From NCBI GenBank assembly GCA_014894455.1, contig JADBLN010000112.1, positions 1-49,248 of the forward strand: DNA of 49,248 bases. The letters run 5' to 3'. The position numbers were made by a program, and so were the translations under genes. The notes under the pieces are model-generated. The model searched no databases. It was not told the DNA's origin and saw nothing but the letters and a program-made list of their open reading frames with translations. Below, piece by piece: positions 17,790 to 26,266 of the stretch (within the stretch, counting starts at the first letter, position 1; the number at the start of each line of letters is the position of its first letter). Source of the DNA: Acidobacteriota bacterium (lineage in GTDB: Bacteria > Acidobacteriota > Aminicenantia > Aminicenantales > Saccharicenantaceae).

Positions 17790-18778
17790 AGGTCTTCGTC
17801 ACCGGAGCGACGGGGTTCGTCGGCGCGGTTTTGATGCCGGAGCTCATCGGTCGGTACGGCGCCGGCTCCATTTCCGCGTTCGTCCTCCCGGGTGACATCA
17901 TTCCCGCGACATGGAGGGGGTCCGGAGTGCGGATGTTCAATGGAGACATCACCGACGCCCGAGCGGTCAGCGCAGCGGCGGCCGGGCATAGCCATATCGT
18001 CCATCTCGCCGGGTTCATCTCCTACTGGAAGGGCGACGCGGACAGGCTGCGGACAGTCAACGAAGACGGCGTCCGTTCTGTGGTCGAAGCATCGCTTGCG
18101 GCGGGGATCGAGCGCCTCATCCATATTTCGTCCGTCGGGGCCGTCGGGTTTCACGAGTCGGGACAGTCGGCCGACGAGACGACGCTTTTCAATTGGCCGG
18201 AGGACATCCTCTACACGGCCTCGAAACGCCGCGGGCAGGACATCGTCGAGCGGGCGGTCCGCGAGCGCGGCCTGCGGGCCGTCATTTTCAACCCAGCCTC
18301 GATCATGGGTCCGGGCGACCACAACCCGGCGACGCCGCATAACGAGCTCTACAGGAGAATTTCGCGAGGTCCGCTGTTCGGTTCCTTCTCCGGCGGACTG
18401 GCTATCGTCGATGTCCGCGACCTTGCCGCGCTCATCCTCAAGGCTTTGGAAGGCCGGGGACGCGACGGTGAAAGTTATCTTGTCGTCGGGGCCAACCTGC
18501 GCTACAGGGACGTCATCCAGTCGATCAGCCTGGCCTGCGGAAGAAGGGCCTACCCCTTCCCCATCCCGGGTCCCCTGCTCGCTGCGGCCGGCCATATCTT
18601 GGAGCGTACTGCTCGCAAAACCGGACGCCGGCCTCTGCTTACCGCCGCCTACGGCCGGTTAAGCGGCTGGACGGCCTACTACGACAACACCAAGAGCCGG
18701 CGGGAATTCGGCCACACCTACATCGACGCGGACACGACGATCCGGAACGGCTGGACTTACTTCCGCGATACATTCTGA
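17786..18778 (+). CDS. Extended SDR: NAD(P)-dependent epimerase/dehydratase family enzyme (3 of 3)
   Basis: 330 residues from GTG 17786, overlapping the previous stop by four bases. The N-terminus VKVFVTGATGFVG carries the dinucleotide-binding loop. ISSVGAVG followed by LYTASKRRGQD supplies serine and a Y-x-x-S-K catalytic pair (Y-T-A-S-K). GPGDHNP is typical of the 3-beta-hydroxysteroid dehydrogenase-like and nucleotide-sugar branch. Last gene of the operon, followed by a stem-loop at 18783-18801. Three divergent paralogues in a single operon imply successive redox or epimerisation steps on one scaffold (inference). Confidence 0.87.
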   Translation: MKVFVTGATGFVGAVLMPELIGRYGAGSISAFVLPGDIIPATWRGSGVRMFNGDITDARAVSAAAAGHSHIVHLAGFISYWKGDADRLRTVNEDGVRSVVEASLAAGIERLIHISSVGAVGFHESGQSADETTLFNWPEDILYTASKRRGQDIVERAVRERGLRAVIFNPASIMGPGDHNPATPHNELYRRISRGPLFGSFSGGLAIVDVRDLAALILKALEGRGRDGESYLVVGANLRYRDVIQSISLACGRRAYPFPIPGPLLAAAGHILERTARKTGRRPLLTAAYGRLSGWTAYYDNTKSRREFGHTYIDADTTIRNGWTYFRDTF

Positions 18779-18782
18779 ACGG

Positions 18783-18801
18783 AAGGGGGTCAAGCCCCCT
18801 T
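18783..18801. terminator. Stem-loop between convergent genes
   Basis: AAGGGGG and CCCCCTT with a 5-base loop lie between the SDR stop (18778) and the hydrolase stop (18808). It has no T-run in the plus direction, so it may work as a weak bidirectional terminator. Its GGGGTCAA core recalls repeat B. Confidence 0.45.
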
Positions 18802-18807
18802 CTTCCC

Positions 18808-20682
18808 TCAGCGCGTACGCACCGGCAAGACGATGTGGGACGGATGCGCCTTGGACCGGAAGACGCGCTGGGTCGCAGGACGGTAGTCCGAGGCCTTGGC
18901 CAGGAATATATTTTCGACGAAGGTTTGCGGGTTGCGGTCGATGAGCGGGAACCAGGTGCTCTGGACCTGGACCATGATCTTGTGGCCCTTGAGAAAACGG
19001 TGGTCGGCCGCGTGGAGGTCGATGGTGAAGTCCGTGACGCGGTTGGGGACGAGGGCCTCGGGCTTCTCAAAGCTCGACCGGAACCGGCCGCGGAAAACCT
19101 CGTTGGCGATCATCAGCTGATAGCCGCCCATGGCCGGCTCGGCTGGCACGTCCTCGGGATAGACGTCGATCAGTTTTACGATCCAGTCGCTGTCCGTCCC
19201 CGTCGTCGAGGCGAACAGACGGGCGACGATCTGCCCCGTGACGGTGACGTCTTCGGTGAGCGACTCGGTCTCCCAGCTCAGGACGTCCGGCCGAAGATGG
19301 ACGAACCGCTGGTCGCCGACAAGCCACGTCGACCAGCCCGAGCCGCGCGGGTCGTAAGTCGCCTCGACCGGCCGCGGCCGGTAAGGCACGGGCCGGGAGG
19401 GATCGGAAACGTAGCTGTCGAAAGCCCGGTCGTCCTCCCTCGAGGGAGCTTCGAATGACAATCGGCCGTCCTCCCGGAAATAGAGGCCGCGGTCTGCGGT
19501 GAGTTTGCGGGGCGGCCACTCGTCGTAGACCTGCCAGGTGTTGGCCCCCGTCTCGAAGATGACCGCTTCCGGAACGTCCCATCCGACCTTGTCCTTCAGA
19601 TAATGGGCGAAGAACGGCGCCTGGATCTTCTCCCGGAAATATTTCGAGGTGTTGGCGCCGAACTTGATCCGTCCCAGGGCGCTCCCGTCGGTCCGCATCC
19701 AGCCGCCGTGGTTCCAGGGGCCGGCGACGAAAAAGCTGAACTCGTCGCGGTCCAGGGGCTCGAGCGTCTCGTAGATCTTCTGCGGCCCGTAGAAATCCTC
19801 CTGGTCCCACCAGCCGGCGACGTTCAGGGTCGGGACCGTCACCCGGGTCAGGTAGGGGGCCATCGCCTGCTTTTGCCAAAACGCGTCGTAGTTCGGGTGG
19901 GCGACGTAATCGTTCCAGGTCGGGATCTTTCCGAGAAGGTATTTCTCGTTCACCGTCGACAGCGGGCCGAGCCGCAGGTACCACTCGTACGTGTCGAACG
20001 CGTCGAACTGGAACGAAGCGTCCTCTTTGGAGGTTTCCATCCTCGCCGCGTACTCGAAGCCGTAGCTCAAACGGAAGGCCCCGTTGTGGTGGAAGTCGTC
20101 GCCCAGATACATGTCCGCCGGAGGGGCCTGTGGAGAGACGGCCTTCACGGCCGGGTGCGGGTCGAGCATGGCCATAGCCGTCAGCCAGCCTCCGTAGGAG
20201 ATGCCCATCAGGCCGGCCCGGCCGTTGTGACCGGGGACGTTCTTGAGGAGCCACGCGACCGTGTCGTAGGCGTCCGTGCTCTCGTCGACCGCGCGCGGGT
20301 CGCGCTTGTCGCGCGGCGGCCTCTGCATAACGAACATTCCCTCGGATTTGTAGCGCCCGCGGATATCCTGATAGACGAAGATGTAGCCCTCGTCGACGAG
20401 CTCTTTATAAGACTCGGACAACAGGGGCCGGGCGGACGAAGGCGTCCCGTAGGGCGTCCGCATGATCAGGAAAGGCAGGGGCGGCTGAGCGTTTTTCGGC
20501 ACAAAGATGACAGTGAACAACTTTACGCCGTCCCGCATCGGGACCATCGCCCGTGTCTCGGAGAACTCGGGCGCGGCGGCGGGGGCCTGGCCGGACGGGG
20601 CCACCCAGGCGAAGGCCGCGGTCGCTGCCCCGAGAGTCAAAAACATCCATACCGTTCCGGTCTTCATGGAAAAGTGTTTCAT
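18808..20682 (-). CDS. Secreted CocE/NonD (peptidase S15-type) alpha/beta hydrolase
   Basis: 624 residues with a signal peptide (about 1-30). The nucleophile elbow is GISYGG (Ser162). AGWWDQEDF holds the probable acid and GPWNHGGW the probable histidine of the triad. The C-terminal jelly-roll domain (about 400-624) is the X-Pro dipeptidyl-peptidase C-terminal type, with VTVTGQIVARLFAST and HKIMVQVQSTWFPL. Relatives cleave X-Pro peptides, cocaine-type esters or beta-lactam side chains, so the exact substrate is open. Ribosome site GAGGAG is well placed. It is monocistronic, convergent with the SDR operon, and probably periplasmic or secreted. Confidence 0.9.
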   Translation of the reverse strand: MKHFSMKTGTVWMFLTLGAATAAFAWVAPSGQAPAAAPEFSETRAMVPMRDGVKLFTVIFVPKNAQPPLPFLIMRTPYGTPSSARPLLSESYKELVDEGYIFVYQDIRGRYKSEGMFVMQRPPRDKRDPRAVDESTDAYDTVAWLLKNVPGHNGRAGLMGISYGGWLTAMAMLDPHPAVKAVSPQAPPADMYLGDDFHHNGAFRLSYGFEYAARMETSKEDASFQFDAFDTYEWYLRLGPLSTVNEKYLLGKIPTWNDYVAHPNYDAFWQKQAMAPYLTRVTVPTLNVAGWWDQEDFYGPQKIYETLEPLDRDEFSFFVAGPWNHGGWMRTDGSALGRIKFGANTSKYFREKIQAPFFAHYLKDKVGWDVPEAVIFETGANTWQVYDEWPPRKLTADRGLYFREDGRLSFEAPSREDDRAFDSYVSDPSRPVPYRPRPVEATYDPRGSGWSTWLVGDQRFVHLRPDVLSWETESLTEDVTVTGQIVARLFASTTGTDSDWIVKLIDVYPEDVPAEPAMGGYQLMIANEVFRGRFRSSFEKPEALVPNRVTDFTIDLHAADHRFLKGHKIMVQVQSTWFPLIDRNPQTFVENIFLAKASDYRPATQRVFRSKAHPSHIVLPVRTR

Positions 20683-20752
20683 AGCCTACTCCTCAACGTG
20701 CGGGGCGGCCCGATGATATCCTCGCCGGTCCCCAGGAGTCAACCCCTGGACT

Positions 20753-20772
20753 CCCCGGCATGAATGCCGGGG
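20753..20772. terminator. Perfect 9-bp hairpin in intergenic gap
   Basis: CCCCGGCAT and ATGCCGGGG flank a two-base loop, between the divergent hydrolase and ABC-like genes. There is no T-run. It cannot terminate either neighbour, since both are transcribed away from it, so it may be a small structural or regulatory element. Confidence 0.3.
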
Positions 20773-20810
20773 CGGGGCTTAGCATCTGCGAACGGGTCAA
20801 ATGGGATTCC

Positions 20811-20839
20811 TTGCAACTTTTTGCGCCGCGATTTATACT
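20811..20839 (+). promoter_or_regulatory. Sigma70-type promoter for the ABC-like/ispH cluster
   Basis: TTGCAA (20811-20816), a 17-bp spacer and TATACT (20834-20839). Predicted start near 20846, about 29 bases before the ATG at 20875. Confidence 0.6.
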
Positions 20840-20874
20840 TCATTCCACCCTTCTGACGGAAAGGCGAAGCAAAC

Positions 20875-21795
20875 ATGCCCCCAGCGACCCCGGCGATCGA
20901 GGTCGAGGCTCTGACGAAAGCCTACGGCCAGCTCAAGGCCGTCGACGGCGTCAGCTTCAGCGTCGGCACGGGGGAGATCTTCGGCATGGTCGGCCCCAAC
21001 GGCGCCGGCAAGACGACGACGATCGAGTGCCTCGAAGGCATGCGCTTCCCCGACGGCGGTGTCGTCCGCGTCCTCGGCCTCGACCCCCACGCCCGGCGCT
21101 CCATGTGGGACCTCGTCCGGGCCATCCGCGAAAGGGGAAAGACCGTCTTCCTGACGACCCATTACATGGAAGAGGCCGAGCACCTCTGCGACCGGGTTCT
21201 GGTCATCGACCACGGCCGCATCGTCGCCTTGGATTCGCCGTCCAACCTCGTCCGGAGCCTCAGGAGCGAGATACGGATCCTGTTCACCGCCGAGCCCGGC
21301 TTCGACCCCGCGCCGCTCCGGACTCTGCCGGGTGTCTCCCGCGTCGAGAAGAGCGGGGAAAAGGTCATCGTCAACTTCCTGATGACGCTCTTCGGCGGGG
21401 CCTTGCTCATCGTCTCCGCCCGCCTCGTCTACGGCCTCCGCTTCGAAGGCCGGCCCCTGGACGTCCTGCTCGGTTTCACACTGAGCACCCTGAGCTTCTT
21501 CGCCGTGGGCTTCCTCCTGGCCAGCGTGGCCCGGACCGCTCGGACCGCGAATATCCTGGGCATGGTCCTCTACTTCCCCAACCTCTTCCTGTCCGGGGCG
21601 ACCATCCCCAAACAGACCTTCCCTCCGGCCGTGAAGGCCGTCAGCAAGTTCATCCCGCTCACGCATGTCGTCAATCTCCTCCAAGGGCTCTGGATCGGGA
21701 ACCCCCTCGGCAAGCACCTGCTCGAGATCGCCGTCCTGGCCGGGCTCCTCGTCGTCGGGGTCGCCGTCTCGGCCAAAGCCTTTCGCTGGGAATAA
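20875..21795 (+). CDS. Internally deleted ABC transporter ATPase-permease fusion (probably non-functional)
   Basis: 306 residues in one open frame, but the protein is a splice of parts. Residues 1-70 are an ABC ATPase start with Walker A GPNGAGKTT (40-48). At residues 69-75 the text jumps from the early GLDP motif to what normally follows the Walker B (GLDP-ARRSMWDL), then TTHYMEEAE with the H-loop. The Q-loop, LSGGQ signature and Walker B are absent. At about residue 167 the ATPase tail jumps into the C-terminal half of an ABC-2 permease (FLMTLFGGALLIV to the end, four or five helices). Two deletions therefore collapsed an ATPase gene and a permease gene in frame. ATP hydrolysis is not expected. 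An assembly collapse is the main alternative. Confidence 0.75.
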   Translation: MPPATPAIEVEALTKAYGQLKAVDGVSFSVGTGEIFGMVGPNGAGKTTTIECLEGMRFPDGGVVRVLGLDPHARRSMWDLVRAIRERGKTVFLTTHYMEEAEHLCDRVLVIDHGRIVALDSPSNLVRSLRSEIRILFTAEPGFDPAPLRTLPGVSRVEKSGEKVIVNFLMTLFGGALLIVSARLVYGLRFEGRPLDVLLGFTLSTLSFFAVGFLLASVARTARTANILGMVLYFPNLFLSGATIPKQTFPPAVKAVSKFIPLTHVVNLLQGLWIGNPLGKHLLEIAVLAGLLVVGVAVSAKAFRWE

Positions 21796-21802
21796 TGTCC
21801 TC

Positions 21803-22714
21803 ATGAAGATCGTCCTGTCCGAAACGCTGAGCTACTGCTTCGGCGTCCGCAAGACGCTCGAGCTCACGGACAAGCTCCTGGCCGAGCGGCCGGACCGGAC
21901 CTACTACATGCTGGGCGAGATCGTCCACAACGAGCACGTCATCGAGGACCTCATGGCCAAGGGCCTCTGCATCGTCCAGACGCTCGAAGACGTCCCGCCG
22001 GGCGGCGTCGTCATCCTCCAGAGCCACGGTTCGACCCGGAAGCGCTATCGGGAGCTCGAAGAGAGGGGGCTCGAGTATGTCGACGCCACCTGCCCCATGG
22101 TCAAGATCATCCACGACCGGATCAGGGAGGTCGAGGCCGAGGGCCGCACGCCCGTCGTCATCGGGCAGGTCGGACACGAGGAGGTTCGGGGCATCGTCGG
22201 CCAGGTCGCCCGGGCCCTCGTCGTGAAGGCCCCCGACGAGGTGACGCCCGAGCTTTTCGAAGGGGTCCGCCGCGCCGGCGTCGTGTCCCAATCGACGTTC
22301 ATCGAAGAGGACGCCCTCCGCATCGTCGAACGGATCCGCGGGATCGTCCCGGACGTCGTCTTCCACGACACGATCTGCCAGCCGACGAAGACCCGCCAGC
22401 GCGAGGTCGAGGCCCACACTCGGAGGGCCGACTGCGTCATCGTCATCGGCTCCAAGCACAGCGCGAACACCATGCACCTCTTCCACATCGCCCGGAAGAT
22501 CAATCCTCAAACCCATCTCATCGACAAGCCGGAAAACGTCGAAACCATCGCCATCCCGGCCGGGGCGACGGTCTTCGTCGCCTCGGGGGCTTCCACGCCC
22601 GGGGAGCTCATCGAAGAGGTCGTCCGGAGGCTCGAAGCCCGTGACGGCGTGTCCGGGCGTCCGGAGGAAAAGACGGCGGCACTCCCGGGGAAAGTGAAGG
22701 GCGGTGGGGCATGA
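21803..22714 (+). CDS. ispH: 4-hydroxy-3-methylbut-2-enyl diphosphate reductase
   Basis: 303 residues. The three iron-sulfur cysteines are C12 (YCFGVRK), C97 (DATCPMV) and C192 (DTICQPT). The substrate histidines in VHNEH, QSHGSTR and GHEEVRG and the SGASTPGELIEEV end are all present. The enzyme makes IPP and DMAPP in the last step of the cytosolic MEP pathway. ATG 21803 is chosen as the true family N-terminus; a longer frame upstream overlaps the preceding gene. Its stop overlaps the next ATG by four bases, coupling isoprene-unit supply with chain elongation. Confidence 0.97.
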   Translation: MKIVLSETLSYCFGVRKTLELTDKLLAERPDRTYYMLGEIVHNEHVIEDLMAKGLCIVQTLEDVPPGGVVILQSHGSTRKRYRELEERGLEYVDATCPMVKIIHDRIREVEAEGRTPVVIGQVGHEEVRGIVGQVARALVVKAPDEVTPELFEGVRRAGVVSQSTFIEEDALRIVERIRGIVPDVVFHDTICQPTKTRQREVEAHTRRADCVIVIGSKHSANTMHLFHIARKINPQTHLIDKPENVETIAIPAGATVFVASGASTPGELIEEVVRRLEARDGVSGRPEEKTAALPGKVKGGGA

Positions 22715-23775
22715 CGTTCGACAGCTATTTCGAGAAAACGAGAACGCGTCTCCTCAGCGACCTGGACGAATTCCTGGCCGCCAAACGAAAGGACATCGCC
22801 GGGCTGAAGCCCTGGGGAGGCGACGTCATCCGCCGTTTGGCTGAATTCGCCCGGAAGGGCAAGATGATCCGCGGCGGCCTCGTCTCGCTCGGCTCCGAGA
22901 TGGCCGGCGGCAGGATCTCCCGTGCGGCCGTCCGGGCCGGGACGGCCTTCGAGCTCATCCAGTCGGGCCTGCTCATCCACGACGACATCATGGACAGGGA
23001 CGCCCGCCGACGCGGGGCGCCGTCCATCCACGAACAGTACGCGCTCCTCGCGGAAAGTCCGGGGACACCCGAGGCCGCCCACTTCGGAACGAGCATGGCC
23101 ATCTGCGCCGGGGAGATCTCCATCTTCCTCGCTTTCGAAGCCTTGGCCGGCCTTCCCGGTCCCGGGAAAAACACGGCCGCCGTCCAAAAGCTCTTCGCCG
23201 CCGAATTCGGGCTCGTCGGCCTCGGGCAGATGCGCGACATCCAGGTGGGAACTTCCACCCTGCCCCTCGAAGAATGCGACGTCCTCGATATCTACAGGTA
23301 CAAAACAGCCCGTTATTCCTTTTCCCTGCCCCTCGCCGCAGGCTGGATGCTGGCCGGAGGACGGGCATCCGTCCTGCCGAAGCTCCAGCGCCTCGGCGAA
23401 GACCTCGGCCTGGTGTTCCAGATCAAGGACGACGAACTCGGCCTGTTCGGCAATGAAAAGACGCTCGGCAAGCCCGTGGGCTCCGACGTCCGCCAAGGGA
23501 AAAAGACCCTCTTCCACCTGGGCCTCCTCGACCGGGCGGCGGGTCCGGATCTGGACAGGCTTTCGGCCGTCTTCGGGCGGCCGGACGCCTCAAAGCAGGA
23601 CATTCTCTTCGTCCGGGGTCTGGCCGGGAGTCTCGGTGTCCGGGAGGACGTCCGGCGGGTCATGGAACGTTTCGGACGACGGGCGGCGGCGGTCATCCGG
23701 GGACTACCCGTCGAGGAAATATACCGGGAGATCTTGCAAGCTCTTCTGGGATACAGCCTTACGCGCAGGAGCTAG
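22711..23775 (+). CDS. Trans-isoprenyl (polyprenyl) diphosphate synthase
   Basis: 354 residues. The first aspartate-rich motif is DDIMDRD (91-97), with the usual basic R-R-R-G-A-P after it. The second region reads QIKDDELGLFG (238-247), where the last aspartate of D-D-x-x-D is replaced by glycine. KGKMIRGG supplies the diphosphate-binding K-x-x-R-x-G. Relatives make farnesyl to long-chain diphosphates; chain length cannot be told confidently. The DDELG form is seen in some archaeal- and actinobacterial-type GGPP synthases. Directly coupled to ispH. Confidence 0.92.
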   Translation: MTFDSYFEKTRTRLLSDLDEFLAAKRKDIAGLKPWGGDVIRRLAEFARKGKMIRGGLVSLGSEMAGGRISRAAVRAGTAFELIQSGLLIHDDIMDRDARRRGAPSIHEQYALLAESPGTPEAAHFGTSMAICAGEISIFLAFEALAGLPGPGKNTAAVQKLFAAEFGLVGLGQMRDIQVGTSTLPLEECDVLDIYRYKTARYSFSLPLAAGWMLAGGRASVLPKLQRLGEDLGLVFQIKDDELGLFGNEKTLGKPVGSDVRQGKKTLFHLGLLDRAAGPDLDRLSAVFGRPDASKQDILFVRGLAGSLGVREDVRRVMERFGRRAAAVIRGLPVEEIYREILQALLGYSLTRRS

Positions 23776-23778
23776 GGG

Positions 23779-23835
23779 CCCCTCGCGTCACGAGGGGGTG
23801 ACATATCACCTCACGAATCACCCTGAGGGGTGATT
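23779..23835 (+). terminator. Two consecutive stem-loops after the isoprenoid genes
   Basis: CCCCTCG/CGAGGGG (23779-23797, 5-base loop) and AATCACCC/GGGTGATT (23816-23835, loop TGAG). No T-run follows, so classical intrinsic termination is uncertain; they could be Rho-linked or mRNA-stabilising structures. Confidence 0.4.
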
Positions 23836-23905
23836 GACCCTGGTCACCCCTCGGACGAAAATTGTCGAGGAATTAACCAATACCCTCGCTGGGAGGACGC
23901 GGACA

Positions 23906-24283
23906 ATGGACAATCGCAAAGACAAGCGCTTCTTGGAACGGAATACGGCCTTCATCAAATCCACGTCGGAAGGTCACGAGCCCGTTTACGGTTACGGGAT
24001 CAACGCGCATACGCATGACATCTCCCTGTCCGGAGCGAGGATCTGCAGCCCTCAGTATTTCCCGGTCGGCAGCGTCGTCCGCATCGTCATCGAGCTCGAG
24101 CGGACGCACCAGTCCATCAAGGTCGACGGCGAAATCAAGTGGACCCGGAAGAGCGAGGAGGAAACCGACCTCCACGAGAGCGGCGTCGAGTTCCTGCACA
24201 GCATTTCCCAGACGCTCCTCTCGTTGATCAAGCACCTCTACGCCGAGAAGAACGGGGGCATCCCCACAGCTATCTCCCACTGA
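23906..24283 (+). CDS. PilZ-domain protein (c-di-GMP receptor-like)
   Basis: 125 residues. The R-x-x-x-R element is in DKRFLERN near the N-terminus and the second element D-x-S-x-x-G is in HDISLSGAR, which together bind cyclic di-GMP in PilZ domains. The remaining strands and helix (VDGEIKWTR, GVEFLHSIS) follow the fold. I start at ATG 23906, which has GGGAGGA upstream and begins right before the domain; an ATG at 23834 would add an unconserved tail. Stand-alone gene; targets unknown. Confidence 0.85.
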   Translation: MDNRKDKRFLERNTAFIKSTSEGHEPVYGYGINAHTHDISLSGARICSPQYFPVGSVVRIVIELERTHQSIKVDGEIKWTRKSEEETDLHESGVEFLHSISQTLLSLIKHLYAEKNGGIPTAISH

Positions 24284-24334
24284 TCAGCCCAATCCTTGGC
24301 CAAGGAGACCCTGGCCAAGGTCTACGGGCGAGTA

Positions 24335-24997
24335 CTAAGCCACGACCTGGCCGTCGAAGAGGCGGATCGTCCGCTCGGAATGGGCGGCGATGTGGTCGTT
24401 GTGGGTGACCATAACGATCGTCCGGCCCTCCCGCCAGAGATCCGTCAGGATGGCCATGATCTCCTCGCCGCTTTTCGAGTCGAGGTTTCCCGTCGGCTCG
24501 TCGGCGAGCAGGATGGGCGGGTCGTTGGCCAGGGCCCGGGCCAGGGCGATGCGCTGTTGCTGCCCGCCCGAGAGTTCCGAGGGCCGGTGGCCGCGCCATT
24601 CGTAGAGCCCAACGGCGTTGAGAAGCTCCGTGACCCGCTCCCTCCGTCTCCGGCCGTTCTTCCCGTCGAAGAGCATCGGCAGCTCGATATTCTCCCAGGC
24701 CGTCGCGTACGGGAGAAGGTTGAAATTCTGGAAGACGAATCCGATCTTGCGGTTGCGCACGGCCGCCAGCTGGTCGAACGTCAGCCCCGCCACTTTGTCG
24801 CTGTCGAGGACGTACTCCCCCGCCGTCGGCGTGTCCAGACAGCCGATGATGTTCATCAGCGTCGATTTCCCCGACCCCGAAGGGCCCATGATGGAGATGA
24901 ACTCGCCCTTCCCGATCTTCACGGAGATGCCCCGGAGCGCCTCCAGGGACTGGCTCCCCGTCCGGTAGACTTTGGTGATGTCTTGGAGCTCGATCAT
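24335..24997 (-). CDS. ABC transporter ATP-binding protein (MacB/LolD type)
   Basis: 220 residues with all motifs: Walker A GPSGSGKS (38-45), Q-loop FVFQNFNLLP, signature LSGGQ (142-146), Walker B ILLADEP (162-168), H-loop His199. It drives the two FtsX-like permeases encoded just upstream (gap 9 bp), in a MacB-style mechanotransmission exporter with the lipoprotein adaptor at 27499. Cargo could be a lipoprotein, peptide or drug; not determined. Confidence 0.94.
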   Translation of the reverse strand: MIELQDITKVYRTGSQSLEALRGISVKIGKGEFISIMGPSGSGKSTLMNIIGCLDTPTAGEYVLDSDKVAGLTFDQLAAVRNRKIGFVFQNFNLLPYATAWENIELPMLFDGKNGRRRRERVTELLNAVGLYEWRGHRPSELSGGQQQRIALARALANDPPILLADEPTGNLDSKSGEEIMAILTDLWREGRTIVMVTHNDHIAAHSERTIRLFDGQVVA

Positions 24998-25006
24998 GAG
25001 GACCCT

Positions 25007-26257
25007 CTATTCATAGCGGAGTGACTCGATCGGATTCGCCCGCGAGGCCCTGAGCGCCGGGAATATCCCCGACAGGAAGCAAAGGACGCCCAAGATGGCC
25101 GTGTAGGCGACGAAGATCTGCAGGGAGAACTCCGGCCGCAGAAGGTAGGCCTCGATCCCGAACGAATCGTAGTTGATCGGGGCCAGCCGGATGATGTGGA
25201 CGACGTTGAAGGCGGTGATGAACCCCCAGAACGTTCCCTTGGCGAAGACGAACACCGTCTCCAGGAAGAACTGCTGGATGATGACCCGCCGCCGCGCGCC
25301 GATGGCCAGCTTGACGCCGATCTCCTTGGTCCGCTCCTTGGCCACGGCGTACATCAGGTTGGTGACGCCCACGGCCCCGATGAGGAGCGTCAGGGCGCCG
25401 ATGAGGCCGAGGAAGATCTCGATCCCCTTGAAGATCGCCTGCCCTTGTTTGGCGTCCTCGATCGTGTTCCAGAAGCTCGTGGCGTAGCGGTCGTCGGGAA
25501 CGAAGCGGTACTTGCGCCCGAGGAGCGTCCGGACCCGCGCCTCGACGATCTTGGACTGGGACGCCTCGCGGGGCTGGATGTGGATCTGGTTGATGCGCCG
25601 GCGGTTGTCGATCTGCTGGTAGGCGTGGAACGGGAGATAGACCTGCTCGGCGTCCGGGCCGTTGTACATCGAGTCCTGGATCTTTTTCTGGAGGACGCCG
25701 ATGACCGTGAAGGGGATGCGGTTGATGACGATGGGCTTCCCCACGGGGTCGGCGCTCCCGAAAAGGTCCGCGGCCACCTTCCAGCCGATGAAGGCGACTT
25801 TCCGCCCTTGGGCGACGTCGGCGGCGTTGAGAAACCGGCCGCCCATCCGCGGCACCTGGGTGCGCATGAGGCCGAATTCGGCGGTCGTTCCGTGGACGGT
25901 GCGATTGATCTCCTTGCCGTTGGCCGAGACTTGGAGGAAGTTGTACGACTCCGGGGCGATGCGGAGGATCTCCGGGACCCTGTCCTTGAGATAATCGACG
26001 TCCTCCGGATAGAGGGAGATCGGGCGCCCCTTCGGCAGGCCCTCGAACGGAAGCGAGGTCTGGCCGCCGTAGACCATGATCAGCGTCTGGCCGAGCCCGC
26101 TAAAGGATACCTGGAACTGGGTCGTCATGCCTTGGCCGAAGGCCATGAGGAGGAGGATCGAGAGCGTCCCCCAGAACAGGGCGAAGGTGATGAGGGCGGC
26201 CCTCTTGCGGCGCTTCCGGTACTCGCTCCAGAAGAATCGGGGCAGGGTCATGTTCAT
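25007..26257 (-). CDS. ABC transporter permease, MacB/FtsX family (second)
   Basis: 416 residues: one N-terminal helix, a large periplasmic MacB_PCD domain (about 45-270), then three helices with the FtsX core. AVAKERTKEIGVKLAIGAR is the coupling helix that contacts the ATPase, and the end FPALRASRANPIESLRYE is characteristic. Paralogous to the next gene upstream; the two likely form a heterodimer. Nine bases separate it from each neighbour. Ribosome site GGGGAG. Confidence 0.93.
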   Translation of the reverse strand: MNMTLPRFFWSEYRKRRKRAALITFALFWGTLSILLLMAFGQGMTTQFQVSFSGLGQTLIMVYGGQTSLPFEGLPKGRPISLYPEDVDYLKDRVPEILRIAPESYNFLQVSANGKEINRTVHGTTAEFGLMRTQVPRMGGRFLNAADVAQGRKVAFIGWKVAADLFGSADPVGKPIVINRIPFTVIGVLQKKIQDSMYNGPDAEQVYLPFHAYQQIDNRRRINQIHIQPREASQSKIVEARVRTLLGRKYRFVPDDRYATSFWNTIEDAKQGQAIFKGIEIFLGLIGALTLLIGAVGVTNLMYAVAKERTKEIGVKLAIGARRRVIIQQFFLETVFVFAKGTFWGFITAFNVVHIIRLAPINYDSFGIEAYLLRPEFSLQIFVAYTAILGVLCFLSGIFPALRASRANPIESLRYE

Positions 26258-26266
26258 GGCGCTCCC

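Noticed and set aside
24294-24305. 12-bp perfect palindrome CCTTGGCCAAGG as an operator
   Set aside because: It lies between convergent gene ends with no promoter near; short palindromes are expected by chance in this base composition.
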